Below are positions 20,646 to 32,456 of a DNA stretch of 64,000 nucleotides, one piece after another. Made by a program: the position numbers and the translations under genes. The notes beneath the pieces were generated by a model. That model was not told where the DNA came from, searched no databases, and saw only the letters and a program-made list of their open reading frames with translations. The stretch is from positions 2,170,001 through 2,234,000 of the forward strand of contig WWBZ02000051.1 in the NCBI GenBank assembly GCA_011503125.2. Direction: 5' to 3'. This DNA is from Botryosphaeria dothidea. Taxonomy: Eukaryota > Ascomycota > Dothideomycetes > Botryosphaeriales > Botryosphaeriaceae. Numbering within the stretch: the first letter of the stretch is position 1; each line of letters begins with the position of its first letter.

Positions 20646-22391
20646 ATGTTGCTGCAATATCTTCTTGAGCCATTATCGTTCCGCTTGGTCTTCACGCTCT
20701 GCATTGTTGCAACATTAGGTCGCCTCCTGCTCAACAAATACGGAACTGGACTCAGTCATGTTCCCGGGCCGTTTTGGGCAAGCTTCACTGATCTGTGGAG
20801 ATTCTGGATAGTATGGGGGAGGCGGCCGGAGCTGGTTCACATCGAGTTGCACAAGAAATACGGCAGGCTCGTGCGTCTGGGGCCGAGAACAGTGTTGGTA
20901 TCCGACAACGCAGCGGCAAAGACCATATACGCTCTGAATTCTGGATTCGTAAAGGTGAGTCTAAGCGACACGTCATTTGGAAGTCATTCGCTGACGGGTC
21001 TGCTGGCAGTCTGATTTCTACCCCGTCCAGCAGACTGTGGCGAGAGGCCGGCCACTCCAGTCTCTTTTCAACACGACAGATGAGGCCTTCCACGCAAAGC
21101 TGCGGCGAGCTGTGTCTAACGCTTACGCGATGAGCACCATCGTTCAGTACGAGCCGCTGGTAGATTCAACCACAACGGCTTTCCTGGCCCAACTAACCGA
21201 ACGGTACGCGGACCGGGAGGACTCTTCCGGCATCTGCGACTTCGGAACATGGCTCCAATTCTACGCATTCGACGTCATTGGAGAACTCACCTACTCCAAG
21301 CGGCTGGGCTTCGTAGACCGCGGCGAAGACGTCGACAGCATCATATCCAACCTGGAATGGCTCCTGAACTACGTCTCAGTGGTGAGCCCCGCAAACCTAA
21401 ATTCAATTATACGTCCACGATCTGACTCTGTCCACAGGTCGGCCAAATGCCGCTCCTCGACCGCCTCCTCCTCAAGAACCCGCTCCGCCTCTGGAAGAGC
21501 GCGCTCGGCTTCACCAACTCCAACACGCCCGTCGTCGAGTTCGCCAAGAAGCGCATGGCCGAGCGCGGCACCGCCTCCTCCTCCTCCTCCTCCACCATCA
21601 CCAGCCCCGACGACGGACGCCCGCGCCGCGACTTCCTGTCGCGCTTCGCCGCGGCGCACGAGAAGGACCCGGGCTTCGTCAGCCAGGAGCGCGTGCTCGC
21701 GCTGACGGTGGCCAACATGTTCGCCGGGTCCGACACCACGGCCATCTCGCTGCGCGCCATCGTCTACCACCTGATCCGGCGGCCGCCCGCGCTGGCCGCG
21801 CTGCGGGCCGAGTTCGCCGCGATGGAGGCGCAGGGGGTGTGGGCGCCCGGGACGGCGCTGGTGCGGTGGGCCGACGTGCGCGACCTGCCCTATCTGAGCG
21901 CGGTGGTCATGGAGGCGCTGCGCGTGCATCCGCCGGCGGGCTTGCCGCTCGAGAGGGTCGTGCCGCCGGCGGGCGTCGGCGTGTGCGGGACGTTCTTGCC
22001 CGCGGGGACGATTGTCGGGTGCTCGGCGTGGACACTGCATAGGGATGAGGCTGTTTGGGGGGAGCGGGTGGACGAGTTCCGTCCGGAGAGGTAGCTTGAG
22101 GCGAGTGAGGAGCGGAAGGCGGAGATGAAGAACAGCCTCTTTGCGTTTGGGGCCGGGGCGAGGATGTGTATTGGGAAGAACATCAGCTTGTTGGAGATGT
22201 ACAAGTTGGTGCCTGCTATCCTGCGGAGCTTTGAGGTAGGTTTGATGCGGTGCGGTCTTTCAGAGCCTTTGCTGACTGGTGTTGGGTAGCTTGAGCTTGT
22301 TCACCCGGAGAAGGAGTGGACGATTCACAACGCATGGTTTGTGAAGCAAAGCAACTTCCACGTGAAGCTGCGCCGGAGAGTCAAACAGTAG
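20646..22391 (+). pseudogene. Cytochrome P450 (pisatin-demethylase-like), one in-frame stop before the haem motif
   Basis: Exons 20646-20954, 21010-21381, 21438-22235 and 22290-22391 would give 526 aa. The N-terminus has a hydrophobic anchor and HVPGPFW; the I-helix is MFAGSDTTA, the ExxR motif is EALRVHP, and the haem loop FGAGARMCIG is intact. Between them, DEFRPER is followed by TAG at 22092-22094, where the conserved PERW motif expects TGG. Sequence after the stop stays in frame and P450-like to the natural end. As read, the protein would lack its haem cysteine. A 45-nt stretch 22091-22135 has GT..AG ends and a length divisible by three, so splicing it out could bypass the stop at the cost of 15 residues. 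A run of Ser codons (TCC) lies near 21578-21593. Confidence 0.88.
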
Positions 22392-23030
22392 GCGGACTTG
22401 ACCGTCACCATCTCGACCATTGACTTCCTAGGACAATTAGGGTCTCTGCAAGTTCGACATGACTGAACGTACTGATGCCCATCCCCAAGCCGAAAATGAC
22501 GGGATGGATTAGGAATTCAAATCTTGCTCTGCCGTATCTTTGGACCGGTAATTCCCGCGTCAGGCCTCTTGTTCTGCCGCACTGTGGCTCCCTCATTTCT
22601 GGTGTGTTCCATCCTGAATGGGACATTCCGACGGATGAATTGCTGTCCGTCCGCGAGATAACCCACCATGCTTCGGTCTCGTGAAAGGGGTTCGAGGGAT
22701 TCCTGGGTGTGGTGGAGCATGAAGAGAACTGGGGCGTGGTTCTCTGGTGATTCCGTGTTTGGATGTGCGGTCTCCGCGCACGCCCCCTCCGGGAATACTG
22801 ACCTGATCCCGCCCGACCCCTGCATATTCCCGATCCGAACCAACGCCCCATTCCGGTCCGTCCGCACATTTGCCGATTGGCTCTGCAGGGGCGGAGCAAT
22901 TGTTGACGGCCGGCGGCCAACACCACAATGAAACATCCGCAACACTGAGTGACACGCTGGCAGACACGCCTGCACGGTTCCAGAAGGTGGCGTTGGTTTT
23001 CATGCATCAGTAGCCGCCGTATTGCTTGCC

Positions 23031-23477
23031 TCAGACAAGCAATATCAAAGGCGCGGCGGGACATGGTTCCTCCTGGAAAGGATTGAGTGCCGCAGCGGGA
23101 AGGTGCACAGACTGAGCATGCTGTACATGGTATACAAACACGTCGGAGCGGAAGTGTTTGGCGAGGGAACAAATGAGTGAAACGTCAGGAGAGGCTGTGA
23201 AGTTCTGGACAACTTCAACAGGGGAATGACCATCGATCGATGCTAAGAAGCGGCTCATGCTGGAGCGGTTAATGTTCGAGGCGAGGGAGTCCCCAGCCGT
23301 CGCTTGAACGAACCATTGCTGGCCGTGGCAGTGGAATCGTCCGTCAACAGGGCGGAAAGGAGCGTCGGACCGAAGAGGACAGTCTTGGCCGACAGTGCAC
23401 GTTTCAAACACCTTTGCCGTCGCGCGCCAAGGAAGCCAAGCCTCCTCTGAGGCTTCTTGACCGTCCGCCAAGAGCAA
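23031..23477 (-). other. Possible coding fragment, unknown
   Basis: A 148-codon minus-strand open frame with protein-like composition and several cysteines (TCTVGQDC, GRFHCHGQQW). It does not begin with ATG, no family is recognised and no splice partner was found upstream. It may be an exon of an unrecognised gene or chance. Confidence 0.2.
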
Positions 23478-23907
23478 TCCTTACTGTTTTGCCGCTCCCT
23501 ACCAATTTGACGCCCTCGGTGCTCCTCGGACTGGCTGGTGATTCAGGCCTCCCGTGGCCTGACGCTGGGATCCGGTTAAGGTTGTTTTCACGCTTCTTTG
23601 CAGCTGGCCGGCCTCATGGCCTTGGGAGAATTGGCAGACTTGGCGGCTTCACTGAACACCATAACGCCATATTTTCAAGATATTCGAGCAGACTGGTTGC
23701 GGGGACCCCAGACTTAGAGCAGGTAGTATTACCTATAGTTCGTTTTGGCGGCGGATAGGGCGTCAGTGGCGTTTTGGCGAACACACGGTTCCAGATGCAG
23801 ATTAGTCCATGGCAGTTTCAAAGTACGAGCTCCACACCTGCCCCCCTTCCAGATTGTTCCCGAGCGGACAACTCGAAATTGCCGTCCGACGTGAGGCATC
23901 GACCGCG

Positions 23908-23916
23908 ATATATAAG
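23908..23916 (+). promoter_or_regulatory. TATA box of the pectate lyase gene
   Basis: ATATATAAG 137 bp upstream of the ATG, followed by a CT-rich stretch (about 23955-24000) typical of strongly expressed fungal promoters. Confidence 0.65.
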
Positions 23917-24052
23917 ACCTTTGGTTCAGCACCGGGAAATGTTTCTCATCATCAGCACTCTCTACCTTCTTTCCTCACCACCACTTTCACTCTTTCAAAC
24001 AATCAACGGATAGATCTGTGATCATCCCTACCTTCGTTCAACAACATACAAA

Positions 24053-24905
24053 ATGCAGTCCAAGATCGTTCTCGGCCTTTCCCTCATTGCCGCCACCGGC
24101 ATGGCGGCTCCCTCGGAGCCCCTCCGTGTCCGCGCCACCCTCCCCATCCCCTCCTCCAAGGGCTCCGTTACCTACGATGAGGTCAAGTCCATCACCGGCT
24201 CTTTTGACGGTGGCATGAAGACCTACGGCCGCGGTGTTTCCTGCACTGGCCAGGCCGAGGGTGGCAACAAGGACGCCGTCTTCCAGCTTGAGGACGGCGC
24301 CACCCTGAAGAACGTCATCATTGGCGAGGACCAGATCGAGGGTATCCACTGCATGGGCAGCTGCACCCTCGAGAACGTCTGGTGGTCCTCTGTCTGCGAG
24401 GGTAAGTCTCCTTCAACCCACTGAACGGTTCGGCACTAACAATTACAGACGCCCTTACCTTCAAGGGTGACGGTGACGCCAAGGTCATCGGTGGTGGTGC
24501 CCAGGGTGCTGATGACAAGGTCCTCCAGCACAACGGTGTTGGTGATATCACCATCGACGGCTTCACCGTCGTCGACTTCGGCAAGCTGTACCGCTCTTGC
24601 GGCAGTAAGTCTTCCCAACTTCTCCCCCTTCTTCCAATCACCCGCTCACACATCCTCCAGACTGCAAGCAGAACGGTGGCACCCGCAACGTCAACATTTC
24701 CAACGTCAAGGCCTACAACGGCAAGGTCCTCACCGGCATCAACTCCAACTACGGCGATGTAGCCACCTTCAAGGACACCTGCGCCTCGTCCGTCAAGGAC
24801 ATCTGCGTCGAGTACAAGGGTACCAACAACAACGACGAGGAGCCCTCCAAGATCGGCTCTGGCCCTTCGGACAACTGCGTCTACTCCGACATCCCCTCTT
24901 GCTAG
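24053..24905 (+). CDS. Pectate lyase, polysaccharide lyase family 3, secreted
   Basis: Three exons: 24053-24401, 24449-24604 and 24661-24905; 249 aa, normal for PL3. It cleaves de-esterified pectin by beta-elimination outside the cell and needs calcium. Signal peptide [20 protein letters not shown]. Family landmarks are [35 protein letters not shown], the stretch with [15 protein letters not shown], and [16 protein letters not shown]. The cysteine-rich single-helix protein is complete, ending YSDIPSC. Codon use is strongly biased to C-ending codons (AAG, ATC, GCC), more than in the neighbours, which points to high expression. A TATA box lies upstream. It marks the organism as able to attack plant cell walls. 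Confidence 0.96.
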
Positions 24906-25384
24906 ACGTCTCGCCAAAGGCGTTCTGGGCTGGCTTTCGAGGAAGTCCACTGTGAATAATCTGATTGTTTCTTGTATGTAAATATTTAGACAAGAAGATC
25001 CTTTAAGTAAATCAAAAAAGTCAGGGCGTGCCCGACCATTATCACCGCCAATTATGTTCTAATAAAACGTGATATATGTCTAGAGATTGAAAGTTCCAGT
25101 GCCCATCCTGAATTAAGGCAAAAAGGAAGAGAAATTGATATGTTTTGAAATTGATTGAACTTCCCGTAAAAGTAGTCTTGAATAGATACAGTAAAATTTT
25201 AGTTGACCTGAGACAACAATAAGTCCGCCATCAGCTTTGGGTCTGATCCAACTCCACAATCTGCTGACACAGACCCTTTGTCCTGAAACCTCATCAAACG
25301 CCTACAGATATCCCCCTGTAGCAGATATTTAACAACGTTGTGCAGTTCATAAAATTTTGGTTAATCCGGAGCCGTACCGCTCTC
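24906..25384. other. Intergenic, convergent 3' flanks
   Basis: 479 bp between the convergent pectate lyase and FAD monooxygenase stops, AT-rich in its middle; no gene seen. Confidence 0.5.
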
Positions 25385-27034
25385 TCATGTCGCAGTACCA
25401 ACAACAACTCCACCGGCCAATTGCAAGCCGAATGGAAGCCCCTTTGTCCACTTCTCTGTGAAGGGATTTCCCCTCCGCTGTGCAATGACCTCTTCAATGT
25501 CCTTGTACATGTCGTAACTACAGGAGTGTTAGTATTACTACGGTAGAGCCCAGCATTTGATAGTACGCACGCATTCATCTCCTCGATGGTCAGCTTCTTC
25601 TTCTCGTCCTCGACCTTGTAAGTGCCGATGTTCGTGTTGCTCGAGAAACCTGGAGAGTCGTCAGCGATCTTGATGCAGAGGGAAGGATCAGTCCGGGACG
25701 GCTTACCAATTCGCTCGTTGATGTTGTACGCCGCCTTGGCAGCGGCTGACTGCACTCTTGTTGCGCGTGGCAGGCGGACGGCATCGTAGATTGAGAGGGT
25801 ATCGGCCACATCACCATTGAAGTACTTCGGGTTGAAGAGGATGCCGAGGGCGGCGGCGTCCTCGATAGCCATGCAGGCTCCCTGGCTTTGGTGAGGCATC
25901 ATCTATTGCTGGGAGTCAGTTCCTGATATCGCGACCGTTTGGAGGGCCAAGCGATGAATGCTTACCGGGTGCCCTGCGTCTCCAAGGAGGCACACCATGT
26001 TCTTGGCGATGTAAGGATACGGGTCGCTGCGAAATTGAGTCAGTCAACCGCAGGGAAGGGGCGTATTTGGCCTCATCAAAGGAAAACTCACTGCATCCAC
26101 AGACGCCACGGCTGGATATCCTTTCCGATGGCAAGATGCGCGCGGACCTGCTCGTCCAGCTGGGGGTAAGGAGCAAGCAGCTCCTCGACAGGACGATCCT
26201 CGACGCCCCAGGCCTGGTTGGTGTAGTCGCCCTTGTCGCGGGGGAAGAAGCAGTAGTACGACAGCAGCTTGCCGCCGTTGCAGGGCGAGAGGACGATCTT
26301 GTCCCACTTGCCCTCCTGGCCGCCCCAGTACTCTAGCGCGCTGTCCTGCGAGTAGTCGACCAAGCCGAGCTTGACCGCGTCCTTGGTGAGCACGTTGGCG
26401 TGCAGGCAGCTGGAGTCGGCGGGGCGCTTCTCCGGCTTGATGCCGATGAGGCCGCGGACGGCGGAGCCGATGCCGTCGGCGCCGATGATGAGGTCGTGCT
26501 GCACGGTCCTGCCGTTCTCGAACTCTATCCGGCCAGCGTTCAGGTCGAGGTTTTTGCACTGGATGGTCGTCAGCTAGCGCATTAAATAGAAGGTTGAGCG
26601 AAACAACTTACCTTGTGATGAACATGAAGTTTTGCAGGCTCTCCCTTTCCCTCCTCACCCAACGCCGAATCCTTCAGCATGGCGTGCATGTACTGGCGGT
26701 GGAACATGTTGTAGACGTATCCCCAGCGCTCCTCGTAGTCATCAAGGTCGTAGACGCTGACGGGCTCGCCGGTCTTCCAGTCGCGGTTGATGAGCTTCTT
26801 CAGCACGACAGGATCGCCCTTCTCCACGTCCACCTCCCACTCGTGCAGCCAACGGGTGCCGTTGGCGGCGCACGAAACCGATGCGCCAACCTCGCCGGCG
26901 AAGTCGTTACGCTCGTAGATGGAAACCTTGTGGCCTGCCCGTCTCAGAGCAATCGCCACCGACATTCCACCGATGCCGCCACCGATCACTCCGACGTCGA
27001 GTTTCCTCCAGCCGCCTGTAGGTAGTGAACCCAT
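25385..27034 (-). CDS. FAD-dependent monooxygenase, salicylate-hydroxylase-like (second copy type)
   Basis: Six exons: 27034-26612, 26573-26092, 26026-25966, 25902-25707, 25649-25571 and 25517-25385; 457 aa, all phases consistent. FAD-binding N-terminus VGVIGGGIGGMSVAIALRRA, DG motif LIIGADGIGSAVRG and GD motif CLLGDAGHPMMPHQSQGAC are intact. It is distantly related to the monooxygenase at 16788-18239 but ends VVVGTAT, without a peroxisomal signal, so the two should differ in location. It would hydroxylate an aromatic or similar ring with NAD(P)H and O2. Separated from the peroxisomal cluster by the pectate lyase; whether it belongs to the pathway is open, though its upstream region also carries GTTCCGCC and CGG repeats near 27250-27290. 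Confidence 0.9.
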
Positions 27035-28640
27035 TATGATAATATGTGTATAGTGTCCAAAAACGGTAAGAAACAGGGTTGGATGGAGGTTTATGCAGTT
27101 GTAGTTGGCCCCTCGTGGTCCAAATTGTTGGTCTGCCTCTTGCGTGCTTAATAAATGCAGCAGAGACCCTTTCGCAAGCTGTATATCTATACGCAATCCG
27201 TTATCGCGGGGTAGCTGCGTCTGTCAGACTCCTGACGGTCCGCACTGACGCGGACCGATCCGCATCCGACGGAGTTCCGCCTCTCCGTTTCTCAGGGACG
27301 CCGCTCCCGTGCCGAGCCCGAGCAGCTAACTCGAAGCCAAAGTATAAAGATAAGCAGTCGCGGACGATCATTGGAGGTGTCTTCAGCCCCATCTGATAGG
27401 GTTCGGGCACATGACCGGACTTGTACGGCCCATCCGTCCGCACTCCACGGCTATCTGCGGCATGACGTGTGATGATTACCCTTCCCCGACCGGATCTCGT
27501 ATATAGAAGCAAGCAGCCAAACCTTTTATCATGATAGGCAAAAAGAGCTAGGACAGCGAACTGAGCGGCATGGGCCTCGAAATGCCGAAAGACGAACTTC
27601 AATAACCGGACCTCTTACACCGAAAATGCGATGATGTTGCCATGACACGGTACTGTCGTTCGAGTACCGTGGTCGAACGTTAATTCATCAACAATTGTCA
27701 AACGACACATTTGCTCTGGCCTTTGCCATAGAAAGTACTTAGGAACCATTGCTCAGTCTTGGGGTATCAGTAACATGGATCCATAGATAATTTTTTACGT
27801 CTTCCGATGACCTTACCACTTACAACCGTCCGAGAAACCTTATTTCGCCCTATTATCAGAATTCCCAGTGTGTAGTAAAATCTAGACTCATGAGTCGCTT
27901 CCGCCGAACTGTTCGTAAACGCACCAGTGGCGCCCTGGCAGATTGAGAAATCAATGAAGAGGAAGCCGCGCACCGGGTCCTCTGTTCAGTATTTTACATG
28001 ATGACCACAGGGGATATATGACTTTCGAAATAGAGAAAAGAATACCTGAAGCAGGAAAAACAAAGTTGAAGGCGGAGAGGATCGGAGTGAAAATAAAAAC
28101 TGGTGTAGGTAAATTTGCCTGAATCTGTTTCGCAGTTACACTTAGGTTCGAGAAAATTTTGTCTGTTTTATAGTTGGGCTTGAGCAGCTTAGCGAATTAC
28201 CACCCGACAGAATGGCTGAAGCAATATAGTTATCCGAAGCTGTGGCCGGAGACGATCATTGCCATGTCCTCGGATATAAACTTTGGGCGGCCGAGTATCA
28301 TGAACCACCTTTTCGTATTCGGGAAGATACTTCGAACGGACATCATTGTAGAAGAGATGACATTGCCTTGGGCCGTTTAAGGCGCTTAAGCATTCCTACC
28401 TGGGAAGGAGGTGTAGTGATCCTCACTCCATGGCATTGCCGCTGTGCACTAGTCTCAACCGTTCGATCTTCGCGCAGGTAAGTACTAACGAAGTGTTCTA
28501 ATTAATTCAAAAAAACATCAAACCGTGATGTCGCTGATAGTACCAATATGTGCATATCTCGCAGCCGTTTTCCCCATTCCCCGGAACGCCATACCAGAAA
28601 CACATCAAAGAACCCGCATAGAAAGCCACCCCCGAAACGC
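27035..28640. other. Gene-poor region
   Basis: 1.6 kb upstream of the monooxygenase. Nothing recognised on either strand; the first 300 bp hold its promoter with CGGACCGATCCG-type repeats near 27250-27265. The rest is AT-richer with no family-like frame. Confidence 0.4.
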
Positions 28641-29198
28641 TCAAAACCTCATCGTCTCCGCCTTCATCACCACCCACCCCGCCGCCGCCGGCGTCCCCGC
28701 ACTCGCCGCCAGCTCCACCGGCTCCCGCTGCACATCCATCTCCACCGGCTCTCGCTCCCCGGACACCTCGGCCGCGTCCCGCCTCCCGCCGCCGTCCACC
28801 TCCGCGCCGCGCCCCTCGCTCCCCAGCTCCCGCACCTCCGTCCCCTGCAGCTCCGCGCGCGCGCTGGTCGGCAGCGTTCGCCGCTTCTGGTACCGGAACT
28901 GCCGCCCGCTGCGGTCCCGCCGCCCGATCGCGTACCCCCAGATCATGATGCTGCCCAGCAGGATGAGCAGCGAGGGCGCGCCGATGCCGACGGCGAGCGC
29001 GATGGTGGAATTTGGGACGTCACCGCCGCCGGTAGAGTGAGATGATGATGCGGCGGCGGGTTTGGTGATTGGTGTTGGGGATTGGGCGGCGGTGGTGGAT
29101 GTTGTTGTGGGTTTTGTTGTTGTCTGGAGGGTCGTGGCGGCGGCGGTGGCGGCGGAGACGAGCAAGCTGATGACGGCGGTGGCAGCTGCGGCCAGCAT
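28641..29198 (-). CDS. Small one-pass membrane protein, Ser/Thr-rich
   Basis: Single exon, 185 aa. A hydrophobic leader (MLAAAATAVISLLVSAATAA) is followed by a Thr/Ser/Pro-rich stretch likely to be O-glycosylated, an NST glycosylation site, one membrane segment (IALAVGIGAPSLLILLGSIM, about residues 65-85) and a charged, Arg/Glu-rich cytoplasmic tail. This layout resembles fungal SKG6/Mid2/WSC-type wall-sensor-like proteins that lack their N-terminal domain. No enzyme motif. The function is not known; the start is supported by the signal peptide. Confidence 0.6.
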   Translation of the reverse strand: MLAAAATAVISLLVSAATAAATTLQTTTKPTTTSTTAAQSPTPITKPAAASSSHSTGGGDVPNSTIALAVGIGAPSLLILLGSIMIWGYAIGRRDRSGRQFRYQKRRTLPTSARAELQGTEVRELGSEGRGAEVDGGGRRDAAEVSGEREPVEMDVQREPVELAASAGTPAAAGWVVMKAETMRF

Positions 29199-29598
29199 GG
29201 CTGGCGGGGCGCGCGGGGATTCGAGGATTCTCTTTCGTCCGGGTTGAGGCAGCCCCTGCGCGGGATGGGCTTTGGTGGCTTTTGGTTATAGGTGCGGGTG
29301 GAGAAGCGGGAAGGGCCAGGCTCGTGCTCGAGCGTTGGGAGTCATGGTGAGAGTGTCTTGGGAAGTTCTGCTTGCAAGGCAAGACAGCAACGAGATGATC
29401 AGGCATGCCATTGTTCTGGTACGAGGTATTTGGGGGCCGTTTCTGCGGCGCTTCCCCGCGATGCGGCGCGAACTTCCGAGTCGGGGTAGGCACCTTCCCG
29501 AAGAGGGCGGATGACTGATAACGTAGGATCGCGTATATGAATGGCCTTAGGGCAGACGACCCCGAGTGTGCCGGAAGATCCGTTCTCGTTGCCATTTC
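29199..29598. other. Intergenic
   Basis: 400 bp holding the promoter of the small membrane protein and the 3' flank of the hydrolase; no gene seen. Confidence 0.5.
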
Positions 29599-31162
29599 CT
29601 ATGTCCTTCCGCAGTAATCCTGCACGGCCCTCAACATCTTCTCCCTATTTCTCCGTGTGTCAAAAGCTTGAGCGTGGTCGACGTTTTCCAGCCACAAAAC
29701 GTCGACACCTTTTCCTGTCCACGGCGCTTCTTTCCAGGAACCATCACTGTCCGAGAGGTCCCTGCCTGCAAGATACCTTCCGACAGTCTCGGTGTCAACG
29801 ATCAAATCCTTCCCCGAGAGGACAACCGTAAAGTCTCGGCCGCCAAGATCTTCTTTCCATATGATGTTCTCGCTCCAGAAGAAGCAACGGGAAAGAGTGT
29901 GCGCGACACCCAGGTCCTTGGAAGCGAAGTAGTAGAGTTGGTGCTCGTTGGCGCGCGTGGGCTTGCGGGCGGTCTGTCTTGGTAAGCACTGATCTGTCCG
30001 GACGTATGTGGGAAACCTACAAAATTGAATGCCACATCGGGAAGATGAAGAAGGAAGGTGACCGGGTCTACGAAAAGGACAGAACCAATGCTTGGTGCGG
30101 TATCCGGATGATGCAGCATGTGTGTGGTGATGACACTGCCGTACGAGTGGGAAACCAGCACGAACTTTTCCCAGCCGTGGCTTCTCAGAATTCGGTTGAT
30201 CTCTACACACATTTCGTCTTTCTGGAGTATCGTCGGGGCGATTCGGAAGCTGATTGGCATGACCTCAACCGCGATGATTCCGACCTGAAGGCCGCTGTCG
30301 GCGTTGATTTCGAACAAGAAGTCAACATACGGATAGAGACCGATTCCGATGCCGTGGATGAAGACGATAGGCAGCTTCGTCGTCGATCTGTGCGGCCGGT
30401 ACCAGTACGTGAGGTGAGAGGACGGAGACCTATTCCTTGCAAGCAGGTTGTGCGGACGGAAGGGAAATGCCGAAAAGGACTGAAGAAAAGGCGGGCTGTG
30501 GTAGCTGAAGCCGTAATACCACAGACGAATGGATGTGAGCGAGTCGACAAAGAGAACAGCCTTCACGAGACCATCAGCGGCAAGGTCGAAAAAAGAGCAG
30601 GACGAGTACTTACAAGATACCAGAGCAAGCTCCGGTGGGACATGTCGACTTTGTCGAGCGTCAACCTCAGGCATCTTGCATTTCCTCTGCCACTGTCGAT
30701 TTCTCTTCCGAGAGACTTCTCAACATCTGCAACGTACTCATCGAGCTCGTCTGGATCTATCGCATTGACATCGCCGGTGTTGAAGAAAGCCCAGGCCAGA
30801 AACTCCTTCAGATTGTCGCGCTTGATCTCCGACAACGGCGCGCCCATGAACCATCCTCTCAAATAGCGAGCATGATCTGGGACGTTGGAGCTGCATTTCT
30901 GGAAGAGCAGACGGCGCTGTTCTCGAGAGGGGAGTGGAGGGTGGACTGCAGGCTCTTGCAGCTGGCGCTTGCGCGGGACGTAGAACAAAAGGTAGAATAA
31001 GGTCTCACTGATAGCCCATAGCTCCAGGATGACGGGCGCGTGATAGTCGACCAGGCGCAGGAAACGCACGGCGCAGTAAAGAATGCTAATGGGGGTGATG
31101 GCCCGCAGGCCGATTATACAAGTGCGCACGAAGACGTACTCGCCGGTTGATGTTCCAATCAT
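29599..31162 (-). CDS. Alpha/beta hydrolase with N-terminal membrane region
   Basis: Three exons: 31162-30614, 30560-30021 and 29973-29599; 487 aa. The N-terminal third has two hydrophobic segments (RTCIIGLRAITPISILYCAV and a second around ELWAISETLFYLLFYV) and an alpha-helical stretch, suggesting membrane attachment. The hydrolase domain begins with KLPIVFIHGIGIGLYPYVDF (oxyanion loop) and has the nucleophile elbow VLVSHSYGS, where the usual first Gly of GxSxG is Ser. A C-terminal VDHAQAFD may supply the catalytic His. Members of this fungal family are annotated as putative lipases/esterases with unknown substrates. The second intron was placed from GTAGGT to AAGACAG to keep frame. Confidence 0.85.
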
Positions 31163-32456
31163 CCTAGTATCAGGCCGTCGGCTTGGCCCGTTGGTGTGAT
31201 GCGACGGCGTGCATGGGTGCGTCGGTCGGCGGTTTTTGAGCGTTCGCGTCGTCGCGGATCATATGCGCTGGACTTCAGCCCTGCAGCCTCGGCCCAACAA
31301 ATCGACAACCCAACGACCTGCAAACATCTGCCCTACGGACGAAACATTCCACTTTTCATGCAGGGCAGAGCAATCAAGGGTCGTGCCGTGCGGCGACTCT
31401 GGGATTTCCAGCAGTCGTGATTTCTTGCGCAGCTTATCTTCTTCCTTCCATTCGTGCGCAAACGCTCCCAACAAACCGTCGCCCGCCAGCTCTACTCTCT
31501 TCGAAGCTCGCTCCTTCTATCCCATCTACCCCGCCAGAACCGGCCGCAGCTTCTCCACCGTCTTCTGATGCATGAGAACCTCGCCTCCAAATTGACGCCC
31601 TCCTCAACCAGTCTCTCCACCTTCTTCCACCCCCTCTCATCCCTCCTCCCCGGAACCCTGAAATTCGACCCAACTCTAGGATTCTACCTCGTCGATCCGC
31701 TGTGGGCTTCGTTTAGTTTTCAATTTCGGGGGAGGTAAGAATAAGAACGGGGTGGCTTACGAGGTTATGCTTGTGGGCAACGGGCACATACCAGCTACAC
31801 CAGCCTCCGCGACGCTCGTCGACTTTACAGGACTTAAATGCGTTCATATCGGATCTTTAATTGTAAGCTGTGCCGCCGTAAAGTTCAGGCAACGTCGCAT
31901 ACCTTCGACACGCCATGGCCGTTTTGGTACTCTTTCAGAGTCTGGTAGATTGAAAATTTAATTAAAACGAAAGGGAAACAATTCCAAGGAACCAGCCGTC
32001 TATACAGATTAGCGTTTAACGCCGAGACTCAGTAACTTTATGAACGACACTGCGGGTATGTGGGTCGTGCTTGCCCGATGACTCATGGGGATATGCTTAA
32101 GGTTCAGGAGTGGGTTGCTGCGCCACCACAATAAAGCCCACAGCCGCATCCTTCAGAGATCGCATGCAGTACAATGCAAAACTATTGTTGTGTTGTATGG
32201 ATTTAAGCTCAATACAGGCTAATCTACAAATAGTAATCGACTTCTGGATCAGACTCATCATTCATAATAGATGGAATTACAGAAGAGCCGTTCTTTCATG
32301 AACACGCCAGACATTCACTAAGCAACAAACGCCTCAAACGTCTCCGAATCAATGTAGACTTTCACCTATCGAACAATGTGACGATTCATGAACACTCGAA
32401 CTTCTTATTATTCGTAATAGATGCTATTATATACAAATCATCTCATCATGACAAAA
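31163..32456. other. Gene-poor region
   Basis: 1.3 kb. An unrecognised plus-strand frame (31454-31738) without homology features lies here; no gene can be supported. Confidence 0.35.

Larger units (their letters stand above)
22392..24052. other. Gene-poor region with pectate lyase promoter
   Basis: 1.66 kb between the P450 and the pectate lyase. No recognised gene apart from a possible minus-strand coding fragment (23031-23477). The right end is the lyase promoter. Confidence 0.4.

Noticed and set aside
22405..23172. 255-codon minus-strand open frame
   Set aside because: Composition is Cys/Arg-rich and random-looking, no domain, and it overlaps the 3' end region of the P450; judged a chance frame in GC-rich DNA.
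31434..31738. Overlapping frames on both strands
   Set aside because: Neither shows domain features or convincing splice sites.
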